Shown piece after piece: positions 17,522-25,852 of a stretch of 61,547 nucleotides of DNA. Under the pieces are notes generated by a model. The model did no database searches, was not told where the DNA came from, and saw only the letters and a list, made by a program, of their open reading frames with translations. The translations under genes and the position numbers were made by a program. Source of the DNA: Desulfotomaculum sp. (GTDB lineage: Bacteria > Bacillota > Desulfotomaculia > Desulfotomaculales > Desulfallaceae); contig JAENYQ010000010.1 in the NCBI GenBank assembly GCA_016841675.1, positions 1 through 61,547 of the forward strand, given 5' to 3'. Numbering within the stretch: position 1 is the first letter of the stretch; each line of letters begins with the position of its first letter.

Positions 17522-20275
17522 ATGGGACGAAAACAGATGGAAATAAAAACCAAATATATGCTGGCTACTGTAGTGCTGGTTTTCATTGTTTTACTGGTTA
17601 AAATCATTTTTCTTCAGTTTGTCCATACTGAACAGTTCCGCACCTTAGCCCGCAACAATTATATCCGCATTGTGCCGGTTTTTGCGCCCAGGGGTGAAAT
17701 TTTTGACCGCAGTGGCGAAAAAATGGTTACCAACCGGCCTATCTATACCGTTTCAATAAACGATATCAATTTTAAGGGTACTACCTACAGTGTGGTGCTG
17801 GAGCGAGTTGGGGCCGACAGCGTGCAAATGGCTGAACAAATGGCCCGGGTACTGGTCCGGGACCCCGAGTATCTCCGGCAGACCGGAGGCAATATTAAGG
17901 TGGACGGTGATCCCGCTGAGAATACGCGCTTGATTGAAGAAAAAATTAAAGAAAACGTGAGAAATAAAAAGACCGAGCTGGAAAATGGCCAGCCACTGGA
18001 ATTGGCTGTGGTATATGACCCGGCAGCTGCTGCTGCGCTGTCCGGTCAGCAGTGGGATGCTTACGGTATTCGGGTGGAGAAACAAACCGATATGTTAAGC
18101 CAGCTGGTTGCTATGTTGTTCCCCAAAGGGGTATTTGAGGAAGAAAGCAACTATGCCGTGGAACGCAGCATACGGGATGAAATTCGAGGTAAAAAGGCAT
18201 ATGAATCGGTGCTTGTCGCTGAGGACGTGCCGTTGGAGACGGTGGTGGAACTGCGGGAAAGGCAGTTAGAGCTGCCCGGTGTGGTGGTGGACATCCAACC
18301 AACCCGTGATTATCCCCATGATCAGCTGATGAGCCACGCTTTGGGTTACGTTCAGAATATAAAACCGGAACAGTACGAGCAGCACAAAGATGAAGGTTAC
18401 CTGATGAATGACCTGTACGGGCAGAACGGTTTGGAGTTGATCTTGGAGAGTTATCTAAGGGGAGAGAACGGGGCCCGGCAGGTAGAGGTGGACACCTATA
18501 ACCGCCCGGTGCGGGATCTGGGCATGAAGCAGCCCGTTCCCGGCAACGACCTGGTGCTGACCGTGGACCTGGAAGTTCAGAAGGCCGCGGAAAAAGCGTT
18601 GGCCGAAGGAGCCCAGCGGGCGCGAAACGCGGGTCACCTGAATGCCAATGCTGGCGCCGCAGTGGTGATGGACGTTAACACCGGGGCAGTGCTGGCCATG
18701 GCCAGTTACCCGTCTTACAATCCCGGGGTATTTGCCAACCTGACTACCCCCAAATGGCAGGAATTGCAGGAGAGTGGTGCACTGATAAACCGGGCCATGT
18801 CATTGTACCCACCGGGTTCCACTTTTAAGATGGTTACTGCCGCCGCCATACTGGAAAACAATGTGGTGGACCCCTCATACAGAATGCCCGACCCGGGCTA
18901 CTTCATGTTGGGCAGACGTTATAACGACTGGAAACCTGGCGGGCACGGCAGCGTGGATATGCTGGCGGCTATTCAATTTTCCTGCGACACTTATTTTTGG
19001 CAGTACGGGTACCTGGCCGGGGTGGAAGCCATAGCTCATTACGCCCGGGAATTTGGCCTGGGCCAGCTTACCGGTATTGGTCTACCCGGCGAAATGGCCG
19101 GTGCTGTACCCGACCCGGAGCATAAGTATGAGTTGGTCAAAAGCATGTTGATTAGGGATTATGACGATTTTGCCGGGGTACGTGAATTTAACCGCCAAAT
19201 AAAACAGATTGATGCGGAAATTCAAGAAACTGTCGACAACGCCGAAAAGCGCCGCCGGCTGGCCCAGCAAAAAAAAGAACTGGAAAGCGACCGGGACAAA
19301 GAACTTGCTGAACAGTTAAAGAAATACGACTGGGAGTTAAAGTGGCAGGCCTATGATACGCTGAATATGGCCATCGGCCAGGGGGATAACTGGTATACCC
19401 CGCTGCAGTTGGCGTCTTACGTGGCGGCCATTGCCAACGGGGGCACCCTTTACAAGCCTTATCTGGTGGATAAGATAATTGCACCCGACGGGGAGCAGCT
19501 TGAGGAATTTGACAAACAGGTCCGCCACAAAGTAGATATAAAACCGGAAAACCTGAAAATTATTCAGGAAGGAATGCACCTGGTTACGCTGCCGCCAATC
19601 GGCACGGCCGCAAGCGTATTTACAGGGTTTAAGCAAACAGCGGCGGCTAAAACCGGTACTGCCGAGGTCATGGATACTGCTGGCAACAAGAAAAGTAACC
19701 ACGCCCTGTTTGTTGCCTATGCACCCTATGAAAAGCCCGAAATTGCGGTGGCGGTAATTCTTGAGAGTGGGCATGCCGGCGCCAGTTTTGCCGGGCCAAT
19801 TGCCCGCAACATACTGGACGCCTATTTTGGTGAGGAAGCCAAAAGCCTGTTGCCGCCCGGGGAAGCGGAACAATTAGAAAACAGTGAACAGGACCAGGAA
19901 CCGGACCTTAACAACTGGCTGCAAATACATGAAGATACTCCTGCACTGGCCTGGCCGAGCTGGAATAAACACTCTGCCGGTGGTCAACAAGGTGAAGATG
20001 AGCGTTTCCGTTATTACGATACCAGGCTGAAACGCCAACAAGCCGCGCAGCAGGCTGTTACCATTCAGCAACCTACCGTGGTTCAGACTACGGTGCCGCC
20101 GCCGGACGAAACGCAGCAGCAGTCGGAACCGCAACTACCGGATGAAACGCCGCCGCCAGCGAACGGGGCGGCACCGGATGACGCCGAGTCGGGTGATCAG
20201 CAAACAGTGCCGTCGCCGGGCAACCAGCTTGAACCGGTGCCCGAGGAACTTGACGGGCATGTTAATACAGATTGA
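17522..20275 (+). CDS. mrdA: penicillin-binding protein 2 (elongation transpeptidase)
   Basis: A 917-residue class B PBP, well above the family's usual 600-700. One N-terminal helix (about residues 12-32), the pedestal domain (FAPRGEIFDRSG), then the transpeptidase with S433-TFK, S487-CD and K710-TGT motifs, all intact. Two additions are unusual: a charged coiled-coil insertion of about 60 residues (550-612) between the SCD and KTGT motifs, and a hydrophilic P/Q/E-rich tail of about 130 residues after the transpeptidase domain. It partners RodA in rod elongation. A second in-frame ATG at 17537 is also possible. Confidence 0.93.
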   Translation: MGRKQMEIKTKYMLATVVLVFIVLLVKIIFLQFVHTEQFRTLARNNYIRIVPVFAPRGEIFDRSGEKMVTNRPIYTVSINDINFKGTTYSVVLERVGADSVQMAEQMARVLVRDPEYLRQTGGNIKVDGDPAENTRLIEEKIKENVRNKKTELENGQPLELAVVYDPAAAAALSGQQWDAYGIRVEKQTDMLSQLVAMLFPKGVFEEESNYAVERSIRDEIRGKKAYESVLVAEDVPLETVVELRERQLELPGVVVDIQPTRDYPHDQLMSHALGYVQNIKPEQYEQHKDEGYLMNDLYGQNGLELILESYLRGENGARQVEVDTYNRPVRDLGMKQPVPGNDLVLTVDLEVQKAAEKALAEGAQRARNAGHLNANAGAAVVMDVNTGAVLAMASYPSYNPGVFANLTTPKWQELQESGALINRAMSLYPPGSTFKMVTAAAILENNVVDPSYRMPDPGYFMLGRRYNDWKPGGHGSVDMLAAIQFSCDTYFWQYGYLAGVEAIAHYAREFGLGQLTGIGLPGEMAGAVPDPEHKYELVKSMLIRDYDDFAGVREFNRQIKQIDAEIQETVDNAEKRRRLAQQKKELESDRDKELAEQLKKYDWELKWQAYDTLNMAIGQGDNWYTPLQLASYVAAIANGGTLYKPYLVDKIIAPDGEQLEEFDKQVRHKVDIKPENLKIIQEGMHLVTLPPIGTAASVFTGFKQTAAAKTGTAEVMDTAGNKKSNHALFVAYAPYEKPEIAVAVILESGHAGASFAGPIARNILDAYFGEEAKSLLPPGEAEQLENSEQDQEPDLNNWLQIHEDTPALAWPSWNKHSAGGQQGEDERFRYYDTRLKRQQAAQQAVTIQQPTVVQTTVPPPDETQQQSEPQLPDETPPPANGAAPDDAESGDQQTVPSPGNQLEPVPEELDGHVNTD

Positions 20276-20302
20276 GAGTCTTATAGTAATCTGTTAACTT
20301 GC

Positions 20303-20360
20303 AAAAAAGGGGACAGGCTGCTTTTTTTGGTTTTTGAAAAAAGATGCCTGTCCCCTTTTT
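20303..20360. repeat. GGGGACAGGC-type palindrome
   Basis: AAAAAGGGGACAGGCTGCTT pairs with AAGATGCCTGTCCCCTTTTT around a TTTGGTTTTTGAAA core. A nearly identical copy is at 31359-31415. Located between mrdA and minC, it can form a strong hairpin ending in a T-tract and may terminate the mre-mrdA transcript. Confidence 0.85.
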
Positions 20361-20489
20361 GTTTTTTAACCGCTCTAGCAGGATTTGGTTATAGGCTGTA
20401 GAATTATTTAACTTTAAATGCAAAAGACGGTTAACCTATAAGATTTGGTGTGTAGGTTTGCGGGTTGTTTGCAGCGGGGGGGAATAAGT

Positions 20490-20915
20490 TTGGTTGCTGA
20501 TTGGGCTGGTGACAATCTGGTGCGTTTACCCGGCAGGGGAGGAAGGGAACCGGAGGATATGGCAGACGACAATACAATTATGGTTCAGCGCACCCTGCGT
20601 TCCGGGCAGTCGCTGCAATTTGAAGGTAACGTGGTGATCCTGGGTGACGTTAACCCGGGCGCGGAAGTGGTCGCTACCGGTAATGTGGTGGTGATGGGCT
20701 CCTTGCGCGGCGTGGTGCACGCGGGAGCCGAGGGCGACAGTAGCGCCGCCGTTTATGCTTTTCGTTTACAGCCAACCCAGCTGCGTATTGCCAACCGGAT
20801 TACCCGCGCTCCGGACGGGGAGCAGTCCTTTTCCACCACCCCCGAGGTGGCCAGGATCAGGGACGGTATGGTTGTCATCGAGTCTTTTCAGACCGGACCG
20901 GAACGCCAGGGATAA
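20490..20915 (+). CDS. minC: MinC C-terminal domain protein (short form)
   Basis: A 141-residue protein consisting essentially of the MinC C-terminal beta-helix: FEGNVVILGDVNPGAEVVA, GNVVVMGSLRGVVHAGA and AFRLQPTQLRIA are unmistakable. That domain binds MinD and dimerises. The ~100-residue N-terminal domain, which antagonises FtsZ in E. coli and B. subtilis, is missing; only 40-odd polar residues precede the beta-helix, and the 214 bases back to mrdA contain a palindrome and no such domain. TTG 20490 is chosen for GGGGGG 7 bases upstream; TTG 20445 would add 15 residues without changing this. First gene of minCDE. Confidence 0.88.
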   Translation: MVADWAGDNLVRLPGRGGREPEDMADDNTIMVQRTLRSGQSLQFEGNVVILGDVNPGAEVVATGNVVVMGSLRGVVHAGAEGDSSAAVYAFRLQPTQLRIANRITRAPDGEQSFSTTPEVARIRDGMVVIESFQTGPERQG

Positions 20916-20963
20916 ATGCGATATGCTCACATGTAAAAGCGCAAAAGGGAGGAAAATTAACAA

Positions 20964-21755
20964 ATGGGAGAAGTAATCGTCGTTACTTCGGGCAAGGGTG
21001 GTGTGGGGAAAACAACTACCTCTGCCAACCTGGGAGCCGGCCTGGCCTCAGCTGGCAGTCGGGTATGCCTGATTGACGCGGATATTGGACTGCGTAACCT
21101 GGACGTGGTTATGGGTCTGGAAAACCGGATTGTTTACGACCTGGTGGATGTAACCAGCGGCAACTGCTCTTTCAGGAAAGCGCTAATCAAGGACAAACGT
21201 TTTGATAACCTGTTTTTGATGCCTGCCGCCCAGACCAAGGACAAGACCGCAGTAAACCCGGCTCAAATGGAAGCTCTGTGTAGTGAAATTAAAGATGACT
21301 TTGACTACGTGCTTATTGACTGCCCGGCAGGTATTGAACAGGGGTTTCGCAACGCCATTGCCGGTGCCGACCAGGCGGTGGTGGTAACCACTCCCGAAGT
21401 ATCAGCGGTGCGTGACGCCGACCGGATTATCGGTCTTTTGGAAAAAGAAGACCTGCGTGAGCCTAAGTTAATTGTGAACCGGATGCGGCACCAGATGGTC
21501 AAGCACGGGGACATGATGAGTATTGATGATATTATTGAGATCCTGGCGATAGACCTTTTGGGTGTGGTTCCCGAGGATGAGCTGGTCGTGGTAAGCACTA
21601 ATCGCGGCGAGATGGTGGTGCTTAATAACAATTCGAAATCCGGCCAGGCTTACCGCAACATAGTACGCCGAATTAGAGGCGAAGATGTGCCCATGATGAA
21701 CCTGGAAGACAGCGGGTTGTTTGACAAAATACGCCGTATTATCGGACTGAAGTGA
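20964..21755 (+). CDS. minD: septum site-determining ATPase MinD
   Basis: A 263-residue deviant-Walker-A ATPase (GKGGVGKTT at residues 10-18, with the signature lysine), switch I/II regions (DADIGLRNLD, LIDCPAGIE) and a C-terminal amphipathic membrane-targeting helix (GLFDKIRRIIGLK). It recruits MinC to the membrane and is displaced by MinE, encoded next. ATG behind GGGAGG. Confidence 0.97.
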   Translation: MGEVIVVTSGKGGVGKTTTSANLGAGLASAGSRVCLIDADIGLRNLDVVMGLENRIVYDLVDVTSGNCSFRKALIKDKRFDNLFLMPAAQTKDKTAVNPAQMEALCSEIKDDFDYVLIDCPAGIEQGFRNAIAGADQAVVVTTPEVSAVRDADRIIGLLEKEDLREPKLIVNRMRHQMVKHGDMMSIDDIIEILAIDLLGVVPEDELVVVSTNRGEMVVLNNNSKSGQAYRNIVRRIRGEDVPMMNLEDSGLFDKIRRIIGLK

Positions 21756-21774
21756 AACCAAGGGGGGATGCGCG

Positions 21775-22056
21775 GTGCTGGATTTTATCAACCGGATTTT
21801 CGGCCGGGAAAGCTCGTCCAGCAAAAACGTGGCCAAGGAACGGTTGCGCCTAGTGCTTGTCCATGACCGGGCTGGTGTTTCGCCGGAACTTTTGGAGTCG
21901 TTAAAGGCCGATTTAATCAATGTTATTTCCAATTACATGGAAATAGACAAGGATGGCCTGGAGGTTTCCTTGGATAGCTCGGAAAACCAGGTGGCTCTGG
22001 TGGCTAACATTCCGGTCAAGAAAATGAAGAGAAAGTTCCAAACCGAGAGCGCCTGA
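21775..22056 (+). CDS. minE: cell division topological specificity factor MinE
   Basis: A 93-residue protein. The N-terminal amphipathic segment (LDFINRIFG) and the MinD-activating strand (RLRLVLVHDR) are followed by the dimerising C-terminal domain (LKADLINVISNYM, LEVSLD). It stimulates MinD ATPase and drives Min oscillation or bipolar gradients. GTG start behind GGGGGG; 19 bases after minD. A terminator follows at 22082. Confidence 0.95.
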   Translation: MLDFINRIFGRESSSSKNVAKERLRLVLVHDRAGVSPELLESLKADLINVISNYMEIDKDGLEVSLDSSENQVALVANIPVKKMKRKFQTESA

Positions 22057-22081
22057 TCGCCGGAGGCGTTCAGGCAATTGG

Positions 22082-22112
22082 GCCGGTAGCTTTATTTTAC
22101 CGGCTTTTTTTG
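22082..22112 (+). terminator. terminator of the min operon
   Basis: GCCGGTA (22082-22088) pairs with TACCGGC (22098-22104), followed by seven T residues. Confidence 0.85.
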
Positions 22113-22139
22113 TGTCTGATTCTGATATATAATTAACTT

Positions 22140-22255
22140 TGTGTAACTGTCCTGAAAATAGACTTTAGGGATTGTCATCCTGAGCGTTAGCGAAGGATCT
22201 TATCTTTTAAGGATTCTTTACTTTGTTTAGAATGACAATTAAACTTTTCTAACTG
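22140..22255. repeat. dispersed hairpin repeat
   Basis: CTGAAAATAGACTTTAGG-GATTGTCATCCTGAGCGTTAGC...GAATGACAATTAAAC. The same CCTGAAAATAGACTTTAGG lead-in recurs at 53902-53920 followed by TTGTCATCCTGAG, so lead-in and hairpin travel together. Non-coding, between minE and rodA. Confidence 0.7.
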
Positions 22256-22327
22256 CCTAAACAGTAACAAATTTGCAACTAAAAAAAGTCTTTCATTATT
22301 TTGTTGGACTCGCGGGCGGTGATTATT

Positions 22328-23521
22328 TTGGGCACTAGGCGCCTGGTGAAGAGCCTCGACCTGACCTTGATTGGAACCACTCTAATCATTGTGATGTTCG
22401 GGCTGGTTATCGTGGGCAGCGCCAGCACCGATTTCAGCTGGCTGAAACAATTGGGGCTGGATATGGACAAGCTGCAGAATTCTAATGTACTGCAGCGTTT
22501 GTTATGGATGAAAAAGGAATATTTAAACAAACAGTTTACCTGGTTCCTGTTGGGTATTGCGGCGGCTGCCGCAGTAATATATATACCTTATGAAGACTGG
22601 CGCAACTACACCAAACACTTGTACGTAATTAACCTGGGCATGCTTGGTGCAGTGCTGGTCCTGGGGCACACCGCCATGGGTGCGGAGCGCTGGATTAACA
22701 TTGGGCCATTTGTGTTCCAGCCTTCTGAATTTGCCAAAATTATTATTATCATTACCATGGCTGATTTCTTGGCCAACCGAGAAGGACGTCTGAGAAATTT
22801 TAAGGAACTGGTGCCCTGTTTTGTCTTTGTGGGTGTGCCATTGCTTTTGATTATGGCGCAGCCCGACCTGGGTACATCGCTGGTGTTTGTAGCGGTTTTG
22901 TTCAGTATGCTATTCATGGCCAGTTCACGGACGCCCCTGGTGGTGGGCATTTTTACCGCCGGCCTGGCTGCTGCAGTGGGTTTGGTGTGGTCACATTTGA
23001 AGTTCGGCACCTGGATGCCGCTGCATGAGTACCAGCTCAAGCGGTTGATTATTTTTATCGACCCCTGGTCAGACATTCAGGGAGCGGGTTATCACGTCAT
23101 CCAGTCCCAGATTGCCATCGGGTCCAGCGGTTTTTGGGGCAAAGGGCTGTTATGCGGCACGCAGAGTTTTTTGGAGTTTTTGCCCATCAGACACACCGAT
23201 TTTATCTTTTCTGTGCTGGCGGAAGAGCTTGGCTTTTTGGGTGCCTTGGTGCTTCTAACACTGTACGGAGTGTTCCTCTACCGGGCCATCCGTATTGCCG
23301 CCGAAGCCAAGGATACTTACGGTTCTCTGCTGGCCACCGGGGTAACCGGTATGATTACTTTTCACATCCTGGTTAACATCGGCATGACCGTCTCTATTAT
23401 GCCCATTACCGGTCTGCCGCTGCCGCTGTTCAGCTACGGGGGCAGCAGTATGATCACCAATATGATGGCCATCGGCATATTGCTAAACGTCCATCTGCGC
23501 AGACAAAAGATAATTTTTTAA
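22328..23521 (+). CDS. rodA: RodA/FtsW-family peptidoglycan glycosyltransferase
   Basis: A roughly 397-residue SEDS protein with about ten membrane helices. Hallmarks: GAERWINIGPFVFQPSEFAK, DLGTSLVFVAVL and the C-terminal GLPLPLFSYGGSSM. The position after mreBCD-mrdA-min favours RodA, the glycosyltransferase partner of PBP2, over FtsW. TTG 22328 is chosen because GGGCGGTG lies 8 bases upstream; the frame stays open to TTG 22301 but that codon has no ribosome-binding site. Confidence 0.92.
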   Translation: MGTRRLVKSLDLTLIGTTLIIVMFGLVIVGSASTDFSWLKQLGLDMDKLQNSNVLQRLLWMKKEYLNKQFTWFLLGIAAAAAVIYIPYEDWRNYTKHLYVINLGMLGAVLVLGHTAMGAERWINIGPFVFQPSEFAKIIIIITMADFLANREGRLRNFKELVPCFVFVGVPLLLIMAQPDLGTSLVFVAVLFSMLFMASSRTPLVVGIFTAGLAAAVGLVWSHLKFGTWMPLHEYQLKRLIIFIDPWSDIQGAGYHVIQSQIAIGSSGFWGKGLLCGTQSFLEFLPIRHTDFIFSVLAEELGFLGALVLLTLYGVFLYRAIRIAAEAKDTYGSLLATGVTGMITFHILVNIGMTVSIMPITGLPLPLFSYGGSSMITNMMAIGILLNVHLRRQKIIF

Positions 23522-23532
23522 AAAGGTAGAAA

Positions 23533-23606
23533 GGGGTCAGGCTCTTAACTTATTAACTTATTGGCTGAACTTCGCCAATAAGTTAATAAGTTAAGAGCCT
23601 GACCCC
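23533..23606. repeat. GGGGTCAGGCTC-type palindrome
   Basis: GGGGTCAGGCTCTTAACTTA and its inverted complement form a nearly perfect 74-base hairpin with a GGCTGAACTTCGCC core. It follows rodA by 12 bases and could act as a terminator or mRNA-end stabiliser. Confidence 0.9.
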
Positions 23607-23688
23607 ATAATTATATAATTGTAATATTTTAACAACTACCTCCATATATATTGATTACACAGCTATGAATACTTATGGGGGGATTGCC

Positions 23689-24462
23689 GTGTTTAAGTGG
23701 GACAAGTTGCCTCGTTTGGGGGCCGGGAAAAAAAAGTATAGTGATGATTGGACTAATTACTACCAGACCGCTGCCGGACAGGGGAAAACACCTTCTTACA
23801 GGCAGCGGGGCGGCCGGAACAGGTTTTTTAGAATCTCAGCAGTGCTGGTGGTCCTGGCTGTTTTACTGGTGGCTCGCCAAGTGCCCCATCCGGTAGGTGA
23901 TCAGGTACGGGATAATCTGCGTTATCTCTTAACTGCCGAATGGAATTTCCAACCGCTGCTGGACAAGTCCGTTCAACTGGCTGCCCAGATGGTTAACTGG
24001 GACAACCCTGTGTTGCACGGTACGCCGGGTACCGGATTAGAACCCGTAGCCGGGCCGGGGTTGACTAATGATGGTTTGAGTGTTCCCGTTTCCGGCCAGG
24101 TGGTGCAGCAATACGGCTGGGTGCAATCACCTGTGGACGGCCTGGAAAGGTTCCATTCCGGGATTGACATCAGCGCACCGCCAGGCGAAGCGGTGGCTGC
24201 CGCCAAAGACGGCCGGGTGGAGAAAGTATCCGAAGACACAGTGCTTGGCCGCTATATTTTGATCAGTCATGGTGAAGGCAATTACACCCTTTACGGAGGG
24301 GTAACGGACATAACCGTTGAGGAAGGGCAGGATGTTCGGGCCGGGCAAGTAATGGCAGTGGTGGGTGACGGTGAGGTGCCTGGTGGGGGCTTGCACTTTG
24401 AAGTACGGGAGGACGGCAAGCTGGTTGACCCCTTGGAACGATTAAGCATTAAGGGTAATTGA
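23689..24462 (+). CDS. SpoIVFA-like M23/LytM-domain membrane protein
   Basis: A 257-residue protein with a basic N-terminus, one membrane helix (about residues 46-66) and a C-terminal LytM (M23) domain. The first zinc motif is kept (HSGID), but the second, normally HxH, reads GLHFEV with the first histidine replaced by glycine, so peptidase activity is unlikely. Pairing with the M50 protease gene 13 bases downstream makes SpoIVFA, the regulator of the SpoIVFB sporulation protease, the best match. GTG 23689 is chosen for GGGGGG 7 bases upstream. Confidence 0.75.
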   Translation: MFKWDKLPRLGAGKKKYSDDWTNYYQTAAGQGKTPSYRQRGGRNRFFRISAVLVVLAVLLVARQVPHPVGDQVRDNLRYLLTAEWNFQPLLDKSVQLAAQMVNWDNPVLHGTPGTGLEPVAGPGLTNDGLSVPVSGQVVQQYGWVQSPVDGLERFHSGIDISAPPGEAVAAAKDGRVEKVSEDTVLGRYILISHGEGNYTLYGGVTDITVEEGQDVRAGQVMAVVGDGEVPGGGLHFEVREDGKLVDPLERLSIKGN

Positions 24463-24475
24463 CGGGGGTGACGCG

Positions 24476-25351
24476 ATGCGATTGGGGCGTTTTTGGGGCA
24501 TTGAGTATTCGCTGAATCCTTTTTTTCTTGCTTTGCTTGGTCTGTTCTTTGTTGCCGGTGTCCTGGACCGGGGGTTGATTGCTTTCGGTGTGGTGCTGGT
24601 GCATGAAACATCCCATGCACTGGTGGCCAAACGACTTGGGGTGCCAGTTGAAGAGGTGGAGCTATTGCCCTTCGGGGGAGTGGCCCGGACGGGTGTCGAA
24701 CTTTCGGTGCACCCGGTGCGGGAGATATACGTAGCCGCTGCCGGGCCGGCCAGCAACCTGGCGCTTTTCTCCCTGGGTGTGGCTTTAAAAAATTACGGGA
24801 TCTGGCACGAAGGGCTGGGTCCGTTTTTTTTACAGTGCAACCTGCTGGTGGCTGTTTTTAATCTGCTGCCCGGGTTACCCCTGGATGGGGGGCATATTTA
24901 CAGGGCTCTACGCGCCCAGCGGGACGGCATTGCCAAGGCTGCATATAAAGCCGCCGGACTGGGGCAGTTAATTGCCCTTGTGGTTATGTTTGCCGGTGCG
25001 GCGGGGATATGGGCAGGGTATTGCGGGCTGGATATCCCGGTTACCGCCCTATTCCTGTTTTACGCTGCCACCCGGGAGCGGCAGGAATCACCACACCTTT
25101 TTTTGCGTATGCTCAGGTTTAAGAATGAAGAACTTAACCGGGAGGGCGTACTGCCTGTAAAGCAGTTGGCGGCAGTTGAAAATATACCGTTGGGGATGCT
25201 GGTGCGACCTTTCGTACCCCGACGGTACCATCTGGTGACTGTGCTGGACAGTCGGCACCGCTATCTTGGTACGGTAACCGAAACCGCGGTGATCGATGCA
25301 TTGCTGCAAAGTGGCGCAAGCACCAGGGTAGGGGATTTATTGGACGGGTAA
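24476..25351 (+). CDS. SpoIVFB-like M50 site-2 protease
   Basis: A 291-residue intramembrane zinc metalloprotease. The HExxH motif is HETSH (about residues 43-47) and the third ligand is in NLLPGLPLDGG. A C-terminal CBS-like segment (about 225-290) fits SpoIVFB, which cleaves pro-sigma-K in the mother cell. The upstream SpoIVFA-like gene supports this. ATG lies behind GGGGGTGACGCG. If the organism sporulates, this pair should be expressed late. Confidence 0.88.
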   Translation: MRLGRFWGIEYSLNPFFLALLGLFFVAGVLDRGLIAFGVVLVHETSHALVAKRLGVPVEEVELLPFGGVARTGVELSVHPVREIYVAAAGPASNLALFSLGVALKNYGIWHEGLGPFFLQCNLLVAVFNLLPGLPLDGGHIYRALRAQRDGIAKAAYKAAGLGQLIALVVMFAGAAGIWAGYCGLDIPVTALFLFYAATRERQESPHLFLRMLRFKNEELNREGVLPVKQLAAVENIPLGMLVRPFVPRRYHLVTVLDSRHRYLGTVTETAVIDALLQSGASTRVGDLLDG

Positions 25352-25368
25352 CAGCGGGGGGAGAACTG

Positions 25369-25672
25369 TCATCTAGGAGCGTTAGCGAAGGAGCTAAATT
25401 CTTCACTTCGTTCAGAATTACCATGCGTATCCGCACCACAATAATAATACAAATTTAATGGTTGTTATTTAACTTGACAAAATTATTCACTCTGTTCAAA
25501 TTAAGCTTGTCATCCTGAGCGCAGCGAAGGATCTGGTTTTAAGATTCTTCGCTGCGCTCAGAATGACAGATTCGTTGTATTCATAGCAATGACAGGCTTA
25601 AAAGGTTCTTCAATTCTTGTATTCATAGCAATGACACGACGCTGTACCAATTACTGAGTTAATGTCATGTAA
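25369..25672 (-). repeat. composite MITE-like repeat, inverted orientation
   Basis: Three modules in minus orientation: a hairpin at 25369-25440 (related to 3270-3355), a hairpin at 25507-25570 (GTCATCCTGAGCGCAGCGAA ... GAATGACA), almost identical to 54017-54080, and a segment 25575-25672 carrying TTCATAGCAATGACA twice and ending in the left terminal repeat of the 227-bp element (TTACTGAGTTAATGTCATGT). The matching opposite terminal repeat is absent, so this looks like a rearranged or nested insertion. Confidence 0.75.
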
Positions 25673-25735
25673 TATTTTTAGAAAGAAGTAGTCAGTTATG
25701 GGGGACATATTCCCGGACATTTTTATTTTGATATA

Positions 25736-25776
25736 AATCTGAATTCTGACTCCTGAATTCTGAATTCTGACTACTT
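25736..25776. repeat. GAATTCTGACTCCT simple tandem repeat
   Basis: Short tandem heptamer-like units (CTGAATT/CTGACTC) as GAATTCTGACTCCTGAATTC. Similar tracts lie upstream of valS (3650-3700), mreC (15990-16045) and rsfS (36778-36835). Confidence 0.75.
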
Positions 25777-25852
25777 AAGATAATACTCAGACTTGCTTTT
25801 TCCGGCGATTAATGGTATTTATCATGGGAAGCAAAAATATGGAGGATAAACC

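Larger units (their letters stand above)
25352..25852. other. 500-base intergenic region filled with repeats
   Basis: No gene. It holds a composite repeat (25369-25672), a simple-sequence tract (25736-25776) and, near 25815-25852, the leader of the radical SAM gene with its GGAGG site. Confidence 0.7.

Noticed and set aside
19337-19873. A 178-residue frame antisense to mrdA
   Set aside because: Shadow frame opposite the transpeptidase domain; no start site or domain.
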